Source of the DNA: Glandiceps talaboti
Taxonomy: Eukaryota; Hemichordata; Enteropneusta; Spengelidae
Length of the DNA: 64,000 bases
Direction: 5' to 3'
NCBI RefSeq assembly: GCF_964340395.1
Contig: NC_135568.1
Location: forward strand, 13,511,776-13,575,775
Shown: positions 24,372-35,732 of the stretch, in pieces
Position numbering within the stretch: position 1 is the stretch's first letter
How the letters are laid out: every line of letters begins with the position of its first letter
Notes under the pieces: model-generated
The model's database searches: none
Seen by the model: the letters and a program-made list of their open reading frames with translations, nothing else
What the model was told of the DNA's origin: nothing
Position numbers and translations under genes: made by a program

Positions 24372-25547
24372 GTACAATCAATCAATCGATCAATCAACTA
24401 ATTGATTGATCACAGTCATCTGAACTGATCATTTTATCTTGTACATGTATTCTATATATGTGTTTCCCTTTTCTGGTTCAGGGTGGTTAAATTCTCTTGT
24501 CAACAGTATTAAGTTACTCACATTTATATGAGCTCAAGTTGGCAATAATTAGCACTGGGTTTGTTGGCAGTACCTTTTTTTTTGTAAAATCCTTTTAACA
24601 CAAAATGGTGAATCTTCCCCTTGTCTGGCTCTGGGTGGTTAAACTATCTAGTCACAGTAAAAGGTGTCCATGTTTTTGTTAATCTGAAATTGGTGACATC
24701 TAGCATCAACTTTGTCATTGTGTATGATTATTGCAAAAATGTTGTTTATTTAAAAAAATAAAGTTAAATGTTTACATACAGAATGCTTTTTCAGTTACGA
24801 TACTTTCTAGCTACAAGTACAATCCCATTTTCTTTGGGGTCAAATATTCGTTATTTCTCTGTATATTATTAATTATTTCAGTGTTATCCCTAGAATTTGT
24901 CCAAAAGAGGGCTGAGAGACTGGTGTGACACCTTCTGTAGTTTTACATCTGACAAACATAAGTTCACAGAGAAATGCCTTTTTACTCCAAAGAATGACAT
25001 TGACAGTAAAGGGTTAGTCAATGTAGGTTGCATGTTCAGGAATTGAAATTAACTTTTATGTATGGGAAGTCCTAGTGGGCTAGCCCTAGGAAGGTGACCA
25101 GTAGTTCTATATTCCTGAACTGAAAACAGAGTTCCTCTACATGTGTGTAACTAAAATACTTTCTGTTAATTTCCCATCCTTTAAATCATCGCATAATCAG
25201 TGGTAGTCTGAGTGGGCTACAAGCTGTAAATTATGGTAGCCCCATGACAAAAATTAGTAGTCTGTGGACATGGGACTACTGTTGTGGTCCAAAACATTAT
25301 AATTTCACTACATTTAAATGCAGACTTTGTGTGTGATTGAGAATAATGTACACTGTGGTATATTTTATGACTCCATAGGCCTTATAGTGAGGTCTGACAC
25401 CAAGATCACTCATTCTTATATATAATTTGTGACAGTAATAGAAATGATAATATATGTACATAATTATGTTGATGAAATTTACATGCCTCCATTACTTATC
25501 ATGTCATAACATGTTTCATTTCATTTCATGCATGGTATTGTTCACAG
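24372..25547. other. Intron-like, no gene seen
   Basis: A short near-palindromic stretch of ATCAATCAATCGATC-type repeats follows the donor at 24376-24412. No coding or mobile feature is recognised. Confidence 0.45.
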
Positions 25548-25577
25548 CTGAGAGCGAGGACAGTAGTGTCGTCTCAG
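25548..25577 (+). CDS. TRAK: Candidate TRAK micro-exon (30 bp)
   Basis: The acceptor is GTATTGTTCACAG and the donor is GTCTCAG|GTATAA. The exon has ten codon-equivalents, phase 1-1, encoding ESEDSSVVS between split codons. It joins in frame with both the preceding and the following candidate exons (GCT Ala upstream, GTG Val downstream). Its small size makes it individually weak, but phase agreement with three other candidates and the conserved exon supports it. Confidence 0.55.
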
Positions 25578-26587
25578 GTATAAACAATATATGATGATTT
25601 TGTTTGGCTTGTTGTGTTCTGACCTGACTTTGGGTGTCGTAAGAGTAAAAGAAAACGTCTTGTCTTCTGTCGTCTTAAGATGTTTGTTTTCACTCTGGGA
25701 TGTTTTCACCTGTCATATTTGATAAATCAATCTTTCAGCACAGATCTGCTTTGCTTTTAGTCACTTTTAACACAGTTATTACTAATATTGTGGTGTTGTA
25801 ATGCTGTGGTGAGCAAACTAATGGGTGACTGTATAGAAGTATAGGTGTTTGGATTGGTGATGTTGAGATTAGCGCCACCAGCGGTGAATATAAGAAAAAC
25901 AAAAGAAACTGAATGTTTATGTTGGGGTTAGGTTTTTCATTGTTTGAAGAATGCCTACTTTTCAATTTCTGTGCACAATGATAGACACAACTATAGACAA
26001 TGACACTGTAAAGCACTACAATATAATAAATACATGTATGGCACAGCACAATACAGTGAGCTCAAGATTTTCTGCCAGAATTTCAAAAGCTTACAGCATG
26101 CTGATTTTGTTGCAATACTGGAAGAATAAGCACAAAATAAGAATGCAATAAACAATCTTCAAGTAGTTGCAATGTGCATGCACATTGACTAATGAAATAA
26201 ATGTCACCCTCTTGTTAAATGTTACAGCCATATCACTAGCGCCCCCAGTGGCTGATATCAGAAAAACAAAAGGAAATTAACGTTGTATGTTATTGTAACT
26301 TGCACAAATAAATAAAGTCATTTGCATGCACTTGCCAGCATGAGCAAAGTTTGCCATAAAACCAGACCACTTTAATTTTGAGAATTATTTTCGCAGCACT
26401 ATCAATAATTTCAGACTTTCTGCCCAAGAACACAATACCAAAGTAACCAAGACTTAGGTATAAATTTAAACACTATGCATGTTGTCAGCTTGTTCTTATT
26501 TGCATTGCATGTTTACCTAATCTAGGATTTATTCACAGTGTGACTATTTTCATTTATTTTCATTTTTTATCCATTGCTACTTTAAAG
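25578..26587. other. Intron-like, no gene seen
   Basis: A motif AGCGCCnCCAGnGG...AGAAAAACAAAAG occurs at about 25870 and 26238, a small diverged repeat. The minus frame at 25735-26049 has no recognisable features. Confidence 0.45.
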
Positions 26588-26632
26588 TGGAGTGTGGAGC
26601 CACAAAGAGTGAGGCCAGTGCTGCCTCTACAG
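26588..26632 (+). CDS. TRAK: Candidate TRAK cassette exon (45 bp)
   Basis: The acceptor is GCTACTTTAAAG and the donor is CTCTACAG|GTACTG. The phase is 1-1 and the length 15 codons, encoding ECGATKSEASAAST. The last base plus the first two bases of the 30.2-kb exon make GAT (Asp). That is the residue preceding the VCNS motif in TRAK proteins of vertebrates as I recall them. The acceptor is weaker than the donor. Confidence 0.6.
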
Positions 26633-26739
26633 GTACTGAACTGTATATATACCACTGTATACATGTCACAGTCCTGAATCTTCATTCTCATTTACTTTTT
26701 GTCTCAATTAGTTCTCAAATGAGGAAGGTGTAATGACTT

Positions 26740-26874
26740 ACAGTGTTGTGTGTGTGTGTACATGTGTTTGTCTGTCTGCCTTTGTGTGTGTGTATCAGTC
26801 TGTCTGTATGTATGCAACTGTCTGTCTGTCTGTCTGTCTGTCTGTCGTGTGTTTATGTGTCTGTTTCTTTGTTT

Positions 26875-26935
<61 letters not shown>

Positions 26936-26940
26936 GTGCA
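26740..26940. repeat. (GT)n and (CTGT)n microsatellite
   Basis: GT-rich sequence passes into CTGT tracts at 26819-26846 and 26877-26932, within intron-like DNA just after a candidate exon. Frames of Cys-Leu-Ser-Val repeats arise only from this simple sequence. Confidence 0.95.
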
Positions 26941-29302
26941 TGTCACAAGTATGTCTGTGCTGTTGTACATATGAGGTAGTGGGACCTAGGGATCTGTGCA
27001 TTTGTGAATATGTGTATGTGTAAGTGTACATTTGTCTGTGTGTGAGGGCAGTAGTCTGTTTGTGTCTGTGTCTGTGTGTCTGAGCTTGCATTTGTATTTG
27101 TGTTTGTGTCGGAATCTAAGGAACGCACATTAAATCTGACTTTTTGGCAACAATCCTGATAACAACAGTAACCTCAATAACCTTGCCAAGTAGTAGAGAG
27201 AAGTTATTAATAGGTGACCTAGTAAAGTGGACACTGATCCCCCTTAACTTAGTAAAGATTTACGAAGCACTCTCGTGAGCTTGTCAAAAGTGTGTATGAT
27301 GTGGATGTATGTATAGGGATTGGATGTTGGCAGTAGTTGAGGAATGCTTGGCAACTGAAATCTTATGTTTGTGATCCAGTACTTCATAGCTAACTTTACA
27401 TTAGATGTATAAATAATTTTGATGAAATGATCACAGTCCTTTGTTTCTGTGAAAGGTGTCGTTTAAATTCTGGCTGTAAATTCATGTTTTCAGCATACCA
27501 TGACAGCTGTCTGGCCTTGTGGGGTCAAAGCTATATATAGATAGACACATCTAAAGTTCAAAGGTCAAGCTGTCCAGAATTGACAAGGATCTGGGTAGAA
27601 CAAAGTTCATCACAAATAGATGGGTCAAACTGAATATATATTTAGTGTTTGAGCCTAAGATATGAGGTTAGAGTTTCATGGGATGTGGGAGGGGTGGGAG
27701 TTGTTAATACAGAGACTTACTTTTCACAATCATGCTGTCAGATCTGAGACTCAACTGACAGACTTCCAATTGTGCATTTACATGTAACCATAGAAAGTAC
27801 ACAACAGCAAGAAATCTAGCTTTGGTAACCCATGACATATTATCTGTGACAAGGTTCAAAGTTAACTTTTAGGCATTGTATAGCCAGATTTAGCCACGGA
27901 TACATGTAGCATCGATCTTGGCTAATGTGCCCTGGACTATACTGGTGAAGTTGAGACCTATTAAAGTTAACAAGTGCTTGTAATTGGGTGTTATGTTCAA
28001 ATTATTACTTCAGTTAATTAGATAGTGACACAGTTGGCTATGATAGTGATGTAGCCATATTGGGATGCAATTCATCAGTTTACACCTGCTGCCCAATTGG
28101 ATTTAGATTTCATACAGCTTCTTATGCTAATTTCAAATTCAGCACGGAGATGTACATACTGGGTTTTTGAGTCATGGCCGTTGGCTGTGACAATTTTTGA
28201 AACATGCAGAGTACGTATCAGTGTATACTTAATAAAAATCATATTTCAATATATTTGCATCTCAGACACCACATTACAGTATTATCAAGTGTTGCCCAGT
28301 ATGTAGCTCAGAGAATTCGCGGATTCACTATTGCAAGCCTACCTATCAAACCACATGAAACTTAGCTTGGGAGCCTACATGTACATGTAGTCTCGAAGGA
28401 CTGACATTATTACACTATTTCAGCTATCCTAACTGTCATTTTGGTTTTTAAATTTTCACTCATCCTCAAAACAGGCTGGACAGAGATAAATGATGACAAG
28501 TCTTTGGGGTACCCAGTATGTGAAAAAACTATAATTTAATTCTTTGTGTGAATTACACGTAAGTTTGACCATACATGTACATCACATACAAAAGGCACTC
28601 GATATCACACTGGTATTCCAACACTTGTAATAGCAGCTTGAGTACTTTTCTTCACCACAGTAATTTCTGCCCAACTTTCCAAAGTGTGTTTGATTCTGTG
28701 ATTTATCAGCAGTAATTGAGTACAAAAACAGCTTGAATCTTTTGCAAGTTTTATGCCTCAGCAGGCTTTTACATAACAAGAAGTTTGATTTAAATAGCAT
28801 ATTCTTGAATTTTAACATTTCTTTGTTCACATCACAACTGCACTGTATATAATACTATAGTTGTAAATAAGCTTGGTTATTTTTTGACTGTACTGAAAGC
28901 CAAATTCTTCAATTTCTTACTGGAAAGAAAATTTGTGTTTAGAATTTTGATCAAGCTTGTCGACTGAATGAAGCATTATGGGTACTGTCATATTTTTTTG
29001 TGTGGAACAAACAAAGGAGTGTCCACTGTGCCAAATTTTTCAGTTTACTTAAAATGCTGCTCAGGGTGTTTGAGTTTCAAGGCATTACACTTTTTGACAA
29101 AAACTTCACCCAGTTCCAGTCACAGTATTTATATATTACTGCAGTTTTGTTTTGTGTTGTATTTCGAAGTTCTGTTGATATTGATTTTCAACCAGGTAAT
29201 TTTGCATTAATTTCAACATTTTTGTTTTGACAAAACCAATGAAATCAAAAGTGAAGGGATTCAACGCTTTTCTAGAATCTTACTCCATCAGTCTAGTAAT
29301 CA
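26941..29302. other. Intron-like, no gene seen
   Basis: No supported exon. A short acceptor/donor pair at 28475-28515 was examined and set aside because it would break the reading frame. A palindromic CTACATGTACATGTAG lies at about 28376. Confidence 0.45.
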
Positions 29303-29640
29303 GATATTATTTCGTTCAGCTGAGGAAAGTATGAGTGACCTAAGGGACCTTGTCACTACAAGTTGTGTGACAAGTACCGTACTTTATAAATCCTTAGGTC
29401 ACGAGTATTTATGGCTGAATGAAATAAATATTGGGGAATAATATAATTATATCGCCTCAAGCACAACATAATTTAAGGAAAATTGGAAAACTAATGGCAA
29501 ATTGGAATGTTTGATCCATATTTTGGACACCGTTAAAACCAGAGATGTAGACATGAGTTGCTGAGATGTAGAATGGCCAGGGTATATAGTCCATATTTTC
29601 TGTTCAAGGACAATAACTTGGCTTGAGTAAGGTATAATGC
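29303..29640 (+). repeat. Foldback repeat, copy C with tail
   Basis: GATATTATTTCGTTCAGCTG at the left end mirrors GGCTGAATGAAATAAATATT and GGGGAATAAT at the right (to 29441). The loop contains GACCTAAGGGACCTTGTCAC. The tail to about 29640 matches copies A and B (GATGTAGACATGAGTTG, GGTATAATG). Confidence 0.65.
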
Positions 29641-30210
29641 TTTTTATGGAGCTACAAATATAAAAATTCAGCATTAGCAGTGTTTTTGCTATGGTTACAG
29701 AAAGGGAGAAATCAGGTAAAACTGACATACTTTCATAACATACTTTTATTTGTGAACGCCAGGAAAGTGACTTGGAATTCGATTAAATTTTATATCTCTT
29801 TATTACCACCCTTACCAAGAAACACTGATTGAAATTTGAACATTGTGTTCAGTTTAGCGCACACTTAAAAGTTCTGACTCACCTGATTTTAGTATGTAAC
29901 CATCTGATGCCATGATATTGATGAATTGGAGGAATGATCCCCGTTGTCTGAAACTTGTCTGCTTTCATATCCATGGATAGTTTAGATATTATTGTTCGGC
30001 TTAATTAAACATATACCTAAAAGTTTTAACTTTCCTCTTTTAGGTACGTAATCATCCGATTGTCACGTTATACAGCAAAGTTCAAGGAAAGTACTCTGTT
30101 GTCTAAAGACTTCTTTGTTCTGTTCCATATACTCAGGCTGCCATTACCGGTATGTCGGTGATAGTCATGTTTTACTCCATCATCTAAAACTTGTCTGTTT
30201 GCCTCTTTAG

Positions 30211-30423
30211 ATGTCTGCAATAGTTCCAATATTCCAGAAGTTGAAATCATCAGCCTATTGGAAGAGAAGACACCTTTATATAAATTACGAGCTGATACAA
30301 TTTCAAATTTTACATATGATCATGAGGACTGGCTGTATTCTGCCCCAATACAAGTACAGCCACAACTAGGGGAAGATTACGATTTGTCACCAATCCTTGC
30401 TGAAGAAACACTCAAGTATTTCA
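30211..30423 (+). CDS. TRAK: TRAK/Milton HAP1-N region exon
   Basis: The acceptor is TTTGCCTCTTTAG and the donor is TTTCA|GTAAGTG. The exon is 71 codon-equivalents, phase 1-1. It carries [18 protein letters not shown], then YKLRADTI, a Tyr-Asp-His-Glu-Asp-Trp-Leu motif, and near the end EETLKYF. This order of motifs is the start of the HAP1-N conserved region of TRAK1/TRAK2 (Drosophila Milton), adaptors that link kinesin and dynein to mitochondria through Miro. It precedes the long coiled coil, whose exons were not found and presumably lie beyond 64 kb. A TE-filled stretch of more than 33 kb follows. HAP1 itself is the main alternative, but the motif spelling is closest to TRAK. Confidence 0.9.
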
Positions 30424-30440
30424 GTAAGTGTTTGTTTTTT

Positions 30441-30443
<3 letters not shown>

Positions 30444-30501
<58 letters not shown>

Positions 30502-30510
30502 TGTGCGTGT
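30444..30510. repeat. (GT)n microsatellite at a splice donor
   Basis: About 55 bases of GT repeat begin 20 bases after the TRAK exon donor, followed by CTGT and GT tracts to 30655. Confidence 0.95.
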
Positions 30511-30659
30511 CTGTCTGTCTGTCAACCTGTCTGTCTCTGTATTTGTGTCTATGTACATGTTTACAGGCATGTCACGTGTCAGTCTATCTGCTAGTATGTA
30601 TGTCATTATTTGTGTATATTGTGTGTGTGTGTGTGAGTCTGTCTGTCTGTCTGTCTATG

Positions 30660-31697
30660 TACTGATATAGGTATGTCAGTCCTTTGTTCATGAGAGATAC
30701 GAAGGGTCACCTCTCGGCTGAAGGAACATTAGTTCAAATGTACATAATTGTTGATGTGTTGAGTATGTGCAGAGCACAGACAATGGTATTGTTATTGTTT
30801 GGTGGTTCTCTCTGTCTCATTTTCGACATTGAGTGTATTATTGTAAGATGGATTCTGGTTGGCTACAAGTAAATACGAGATTCGGAATGCGAACACCTAT
30901 GGTATTGTGTCAGATGTAAGTATCAAATGGTCACAGAACCAAAAAAAGAACAAATGTCAATAAAAGTAGGAGGTAAATAAAGAAATCCCGCAAGTTTCCT
31001 ACATTAGATTTTAATCATGTTGAGCAATACTCCGAGTACATCACACTTGCACTCATGTGTCACAGGGGTTCTGTCATAGTTTTGGTATAGCTGAGTTCTC
31101 ATCATTGTACCATAAGTATGTCGACTGTAAGATGCAATGTGTTGCTCTGCACACCTTACAGACTACATGTATATAGGATGTTGTCTTGGATGGTACACAC
31201 ACTAGATGAAATCAAAGAAAGCTTGTGATAAACACTGGTACAAATGTATGTGTGAAATCTGCTGTGGCCTCAATAGACCATGATTCATAAAGTTAATAAG
31301 AATCTGCCATGATCTACATGTACCAGATCTTCAAAGTCATTTACTAGGATTCCACTATTTAGTAGGTAAAACCTACCTGATGAGTACTTTGATGTTTTAG
31401 AGTTTCTAACAATTAGTATTGCTTTGGGTTGTCAGTAGATAAAATATACAGGTCTGTTAATTTACCTCAAAGTGTCAGGGAAGGTAAAAAATATTCAGTA
31501 ATGAATTTCTACTCACAGAGTCAAATATATTTCTTGGAAGCAAGTCCTACATCTCGTCTTTCAGGGGTGTACCGGTACATGTCTCGGAAGGGAGACATGA
31601 AATGAGCCGGAGAGAAACTGCTGGGATCTTCACTGTACCTGTATTCCGGTTTAGAGTGAGATTCCTTTGATGAATGCATATGGCTTCCTTAATTCAA
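30660..31697. other. Intron-like, no gene seen
   Basis: The only notable block is 31512-31545 (ACTCACAGAGTCAAATATAT, then TTCTTGGAAGCAA), which recurs as the left arm of the hairpin repeat at 60.2 kb. Confidence 0.45.
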
Positions 31698-31973
31698 CCC
31701 ATGTCTGTAAAGTTGTTCTTCTTTATCCAACATTCTAGATATCACACTTATGTTGTGACTTCTTGAAGTGTTCTCCAAAAGATAAAAAAACATTGTTTTG
31801 TAAAAAAATATTGTTTCATTTAATTTGTTTTTGACCCATGTCTGTAAAGTTGTTCTTCTTTATCCAACATTCTAGATATCACACTTATGTTGTGACTTCT
31901 TGAAGTGTCCTCCAAAAGATAAAAAAAACATTGTTTTGTAAAAAATATTGTTTCATTTAATTTGTTTTTGACA
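31698..31973. repeat. Tandem duplication, 137-bp unit, two copies
   Basis: The stretch beginning ACCCATGTCTGTAAAGTTG and ending TTTAATTTGTTTTTGAC is repeated immediately with only a few differences, so it is a recent duplication. Confidence 0.93.
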
Positions 31974-32174
31974 GATGGAATTACTGTTTAGTCATAGACC
32001 GTAAAATTAACTCCAGGATCTATGGTCTATTGTTTAGCTTAGTTTATCTACTTGTCTTGGACTGCATTCACAGGATACAGTAACGATTTTGAAATTTTTC
32101 ATAAAAAGTTTTGCACCATACGAAAGAAAGTGATTAGAAGAGACATTTTTACAACACTGGTATGTATGGATATA

Positions 32175-32640
32175 AGATACAATACAATACATTACAATAC
32201 AATACAGTACAATACAATACAATACAATACAATGCAATACAATACAATACAATACAATACAATACAATACAATACAATACAATACAATACAATGCAATAC
32301 AGTACAGTACAGTACAGTACAGTACAGTATGATGCGATACAATACAATACAATACAATGCAATGCAATGCAATACAGTACAGTACAGTACGATACAATAC
32401 AATACAATACAATGCAATGCAATGCAATGCAGTACAGTACAGTATGATACAATACAATACAATACAATGCAATGCAGTACAGTACAGTATGATACGATAC
32501 AATACAATACAATGCAATGCAATACAGTACAGTACAGTACGATACAATGCAATGCAATGCAATGCAGTACAGTACAGTACGATACGATACAGAACAATAC
32601 TATACAATACAATACAATACAATACAATACAATGCAATAC
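32175..32640. repeat. Pentanucleotide (TACAA/TATTG)n array with variants
   Basis: More than 90 units of ACAAT with interspersed GCAAT, ACAGT, ACGAT and TATGAT variants that cluster in blocks, indicating local amplification. Five-base periodicity gives long frames of alternating Tyr/Cys/Ile/Val or Gln/Tyr/Asn in all directions; these are artefacts. On the minus strand it directly follows AATAAAGATGTATTG, so it probably began as a retroposon tail. Confidence 0.95.
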
Positions 32641-33130
32641 ATCTTTATTATCTCAATGTTGGCAATTCTTTGTGTGACAGAAAAATAAAAACCATGCATG
32701 AAAAAAATATTTAAATAAGGTCACAATATACATTAACATGAGTACAATAAATACCGACGTTTCAAAAATGAAGAGAGAATTACAAATAAAAACAAAGGCA
32801 GACACGTTAAAACAATGGAATAATGAGATACTAATCATTTCTCACATGGCTCAGTAATGAAATTGCTGTCGGAATGAATGAATATTTAGCTCTGTTAGCT
32901 TTTTGTCTTTGAATTCTATAGCACCGATGGGATGGTAAAACTTTAAATTCTTGGTAAAGGGGGTGCTGATTATTGCTTCAAGTATGGTCTTGGCTTTGCT
33001 AAAAACTTGTTTTTTGTACAACTTGACAACTTGGTTGAGCCACAACATAAGGAGCCTATGAAATCCTTATGGTGCCACTGATAAAATTCAGTAATGGGAG
33101 AACCAGGGATTGAAACCTTGGCCTTTAATA
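32641..33130 (-). mobile_element. Possible retroposon with (TATTG)n tail
   Basis: On the minus strand, sequence from about 33130 begins with a B-box-like GGTTTCAATCCCTGG (near 33108) and ends with AATAAAGATGTATTG followed by the expanded (TATTG)n. This fits a SINE-type element with a pentanucleotide tail, but no clear A box or second copy was seen. Confidence 0.35.
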
Positions 33131-33639
33131 AAGTGTTGGTAACATCTTATAAATATTCTCTGACACTATAAACATTTTTCTGTTGGCATTTAGCTATCAA
33201 ATGCAAATTTCTCCTTGCACGAGTCACAGTCAAATAATTTCTGGAAGTGGATCCCAATTTCTTGTTGCTGTCTTGTTTGCATTTTTATGGTTGGAAAAGC
33301 TGCACAAGTTGTAACTGGAGTATTATTTTATGGATCAGACAACCAACAATATATTCACTGAAAGTTATTAAAATATCAATAATTAGTCATTATACATTTG
33401 TACACGTATGTAAATTAAGGATCAGTTGTATTCAGAAGTACACTAAACTAAGTACAGCAACAGGTTGAAATCATGATCGCATTGGGGCACTGATTTCTAG
33501 GTGCGGACCTGAAAACCATTTTATTTTATTTTCCTGTCCCATATTATATGTGCATCTGAATATTAATTAGCTGGGTGAACAATTGCAATGGCATGCTTAC
33601 AACATCTCACGTGTACACACAATGATGACATACTGTCAC

Positions 33640-34065
33640 ACACCAATGATTGATAGACAAATGCAAACACTAATCAATCGTATACTAGTATTACCTTCTC
33701 TGCTTTCGCTGACACTGCTTTCCATAATTGTTACCGGGTTCGGATTAACGACTGGACTTCTACCAAAAATCTCTTGTAACTCTTCAAAATATATACACGT
33801 TACGCTGCCACGTCCGCTAGTCCTGTTGTTGTCGATAACTGTCATATACTCTTGCTTTAGTAATTTTACTTTCCGTCAATACTGGTCAATCGTTCTTTCA
33901 AAGCCTCCTCCTTTCATTCCGTCAGCTATTACTATACATGATTCTGTCTTTACACGTACCTCGCATCAGGTTTTGGATCAGTCATCAGATCACCTTTCCA
34001 AATGGAAATCAAGTATTTTGTCTCTTCTTTTCTCCAGTTTACACCAAAACATGCCATTACTATAG
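33640..34065 (-). pseudogene. Myb/SANT-like DNA-binding domain relic
   Basis: Read on the minus strand, motifs in order are a Trp-Arg-Lys-Glu-Glu-Thr-x-Tyr-Leu start (near 34040), IADGMK-x3-FERT, KVKLLKQEY, IDNNRTSGRGS, and FEELQEIFGRSP near 33760. This is the layout of the Myb/SANT-like domain found in Harbinger-associated and other transposon-linked proteins (Trp-x-Glu-Glu-Thr ... KxLKxEY ... GRG ... FxELDEIxGxRP). A frameshift near 33955 and an in-frame stop before the RKVK segment show decay. It lies downstream of a pogo-like transposase relic on the same strand, but the two families are not normally one gene. Confidence 0.7.
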
Positions 34066-34549
34066 CTGACTGTTACCACAGGGATCAGTGTGCATGTAAT
34101 CGATTGATTGATCGATTTATTAATCTATTGTTTGGTTGAATGATTGATCAATTGAATGATTATTTTTGTTGTGAAATAAAACTTATTTTGTGTGTGATAT
34201 TGATCAATTGACTCATTGGTTTTTTTGGTGGTATAAAACTTTTGTTCTTCTTTCCCTAGCTAAGCTTTTCTGTCTTTCAGCTTTACATAATTCTCTCTGT
34301 ATTGACTAAATAAAGACACCTTGTCCATTCTTCTCCTTTTATCTAAAACAAAACACCCCTAATCTCATCATAACTAGCATGGATCTGTTACTGTGAAAAT
34401 TTGCTTTATATCATATCTTCTTGGAGATTATCACACCAGACAAACAACCAATCATGCACACACTAGTATAGAATAGAGCTCTGAGACTCCTTCTTCCATG
34501 TTAGTACGTACTTGATGTCGTAATAAAAATGTTCAGTTCGCTTTTTTAC

Positions 34550-34930
34550 TTAGGGTATGAGTTCTGATATGTTATCTTTGTTCAGTGTAAAATGTCTTTT
34601 CTGAAGCAAGTCCACATAGTACAAATCCGTTGATAACGACGTCATGGTGATCTGAACTGCTTTTTCACCACCAGGGATAAGACTAACACAAGTTTGGTCC
34701 CAGTTCATGATCAAGTCATTTGGAATGTTGTGTTCTGTGACCACTTTATGTGTTCAAGAAATGCTGAATTGATAATTTTGAAGTCTTTCGGGGGATGCTT
34801 CACGCCTTTAGTACCCTTCCGCTTCACAAAATTCATCCGTTTCAGCCGTGATTTAGCATAGGGTTTTGTTATTTCTATGGTACCACCATATTTTGGGAGT
34901 TTGTTTTGTCTTCTTTTTGATGGTTCCTTC
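34550..34930 (-). pseudogene. pogo/Tigger-like DDE transposase relic
   Basis: On the minus strand the upstream part reads, in one frame, a GGTIEITKPYAKSRLKRMNF segment then FVKRKGTKG. The next frame gives NIPNDLIMNWDQT. In this superfamily the SWAKSLLKRMxFVKRK segment precedes the catalytic core, and the Asp of INWDQT is the first catalytic residue. Frame changes at about 34760 and the loss of the remaining DDE core downstream mark it as dead. A short residual open frame covers 34550-34744. Confidence 0.75.
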
Positions 34931-35645
34931 TGCAGATGCCATGATGAATTGTCTTAAATCATGAAATTTGAAAATCTTGAAAATAAAGTATTTGACATCA
35001 CCTACAAGGAAAAGTCACATTAGTAAATTGAAATTAGTAATAGAAGAGAAGAGAAGATAACTGGTGATTTTTAAAATTTTTTAAAAGTGACAAAATTAGA
35101 TGGAATTAAAAAAAAACAAATCATGGTAAAAACAGGCATTCAAGGGTGACCACAATTGACTGGTGGCTGGGTTACCAACCTACACTGTAGGAATAAAAGA
35201 ATGGACCTAACAGTAATTTTGTTTTTATTTGTTGGCAATACTGAGCCTACCCATACAAACCCCACGCTTTGTACTGTGCTTAAGCTGAACCATCTAAACT
35301 GGAACACTGTCTATTCCGAACATGGATCTCAGTCACTTGCAAATAGACACGATTAAAATAAAACCTCTATAAACTAAACACCTCTCTAAACCGAACAACT
35401 TTTTCTGTATACGTATACATATACACACATACACACACATATGAATATATATACAAGTAAATACTATATATAGTGTACTCTATTTAACTGAGCAATCTGT
35501 GGATCCAATCCTTTAAAAACAATTACACTGGCATGTTAGATTGAGCAGTCATTCATAGATCTTGATAAACTTTGACATTTGGTAAAGTGCTAGTATAAAG
35601 GGGTTTAAAAGTTCTCAGAAGATTGTGAATTTCATCGAGATGGAT
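34931..35645. other. No gene seen
   Basis: AT-rich DNA between transposon relics. CTAAACCGAAC/CTAAACTGGAAC-type sequence at about 35295-35400 is a short degenerate repeat. Confidence 0.4.
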
Positions 35646-35732
35646 CTACATATTCCTTAGACTATAGCCAGTATTGTTGTCCAATTTAAAATTACAAATT
35701 AAAAGGGAAGTGGATAAGAAGTTGAACTCACC

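Noticed and set aside
26733-27128. Cys/Leu/Ser/Val-repeat frames
   Set aside because: Translation of (CTGT)n and (GT)n microsatellite.
28475-28515. A fifth small TRAK-like exon (AAACAG|GCTGGACAG ... TACCCA|GTATGTG)
   Set aside because: Its length is not a multiple of three with any acceptor tried, and joining it to the 30.2-kb exon would destroy the conserved TRAK frame.
30397-30670. Cys-Val-repeat frames after the TRAK exon
   Set aside because: They lie in the intron past the donor and consist of (GT)n.
32034-32699. Long open frames of Tyr-Cys-Ile-Val repeats
   Set aside because: They are produced by the stop-poor pentanucleotide array in several frames on both strands.
33583-34065. 160-codon plus-strand frame
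   Set aside because: It is antisense to the Myb/SANT-like domain relic and has no domain of its own.
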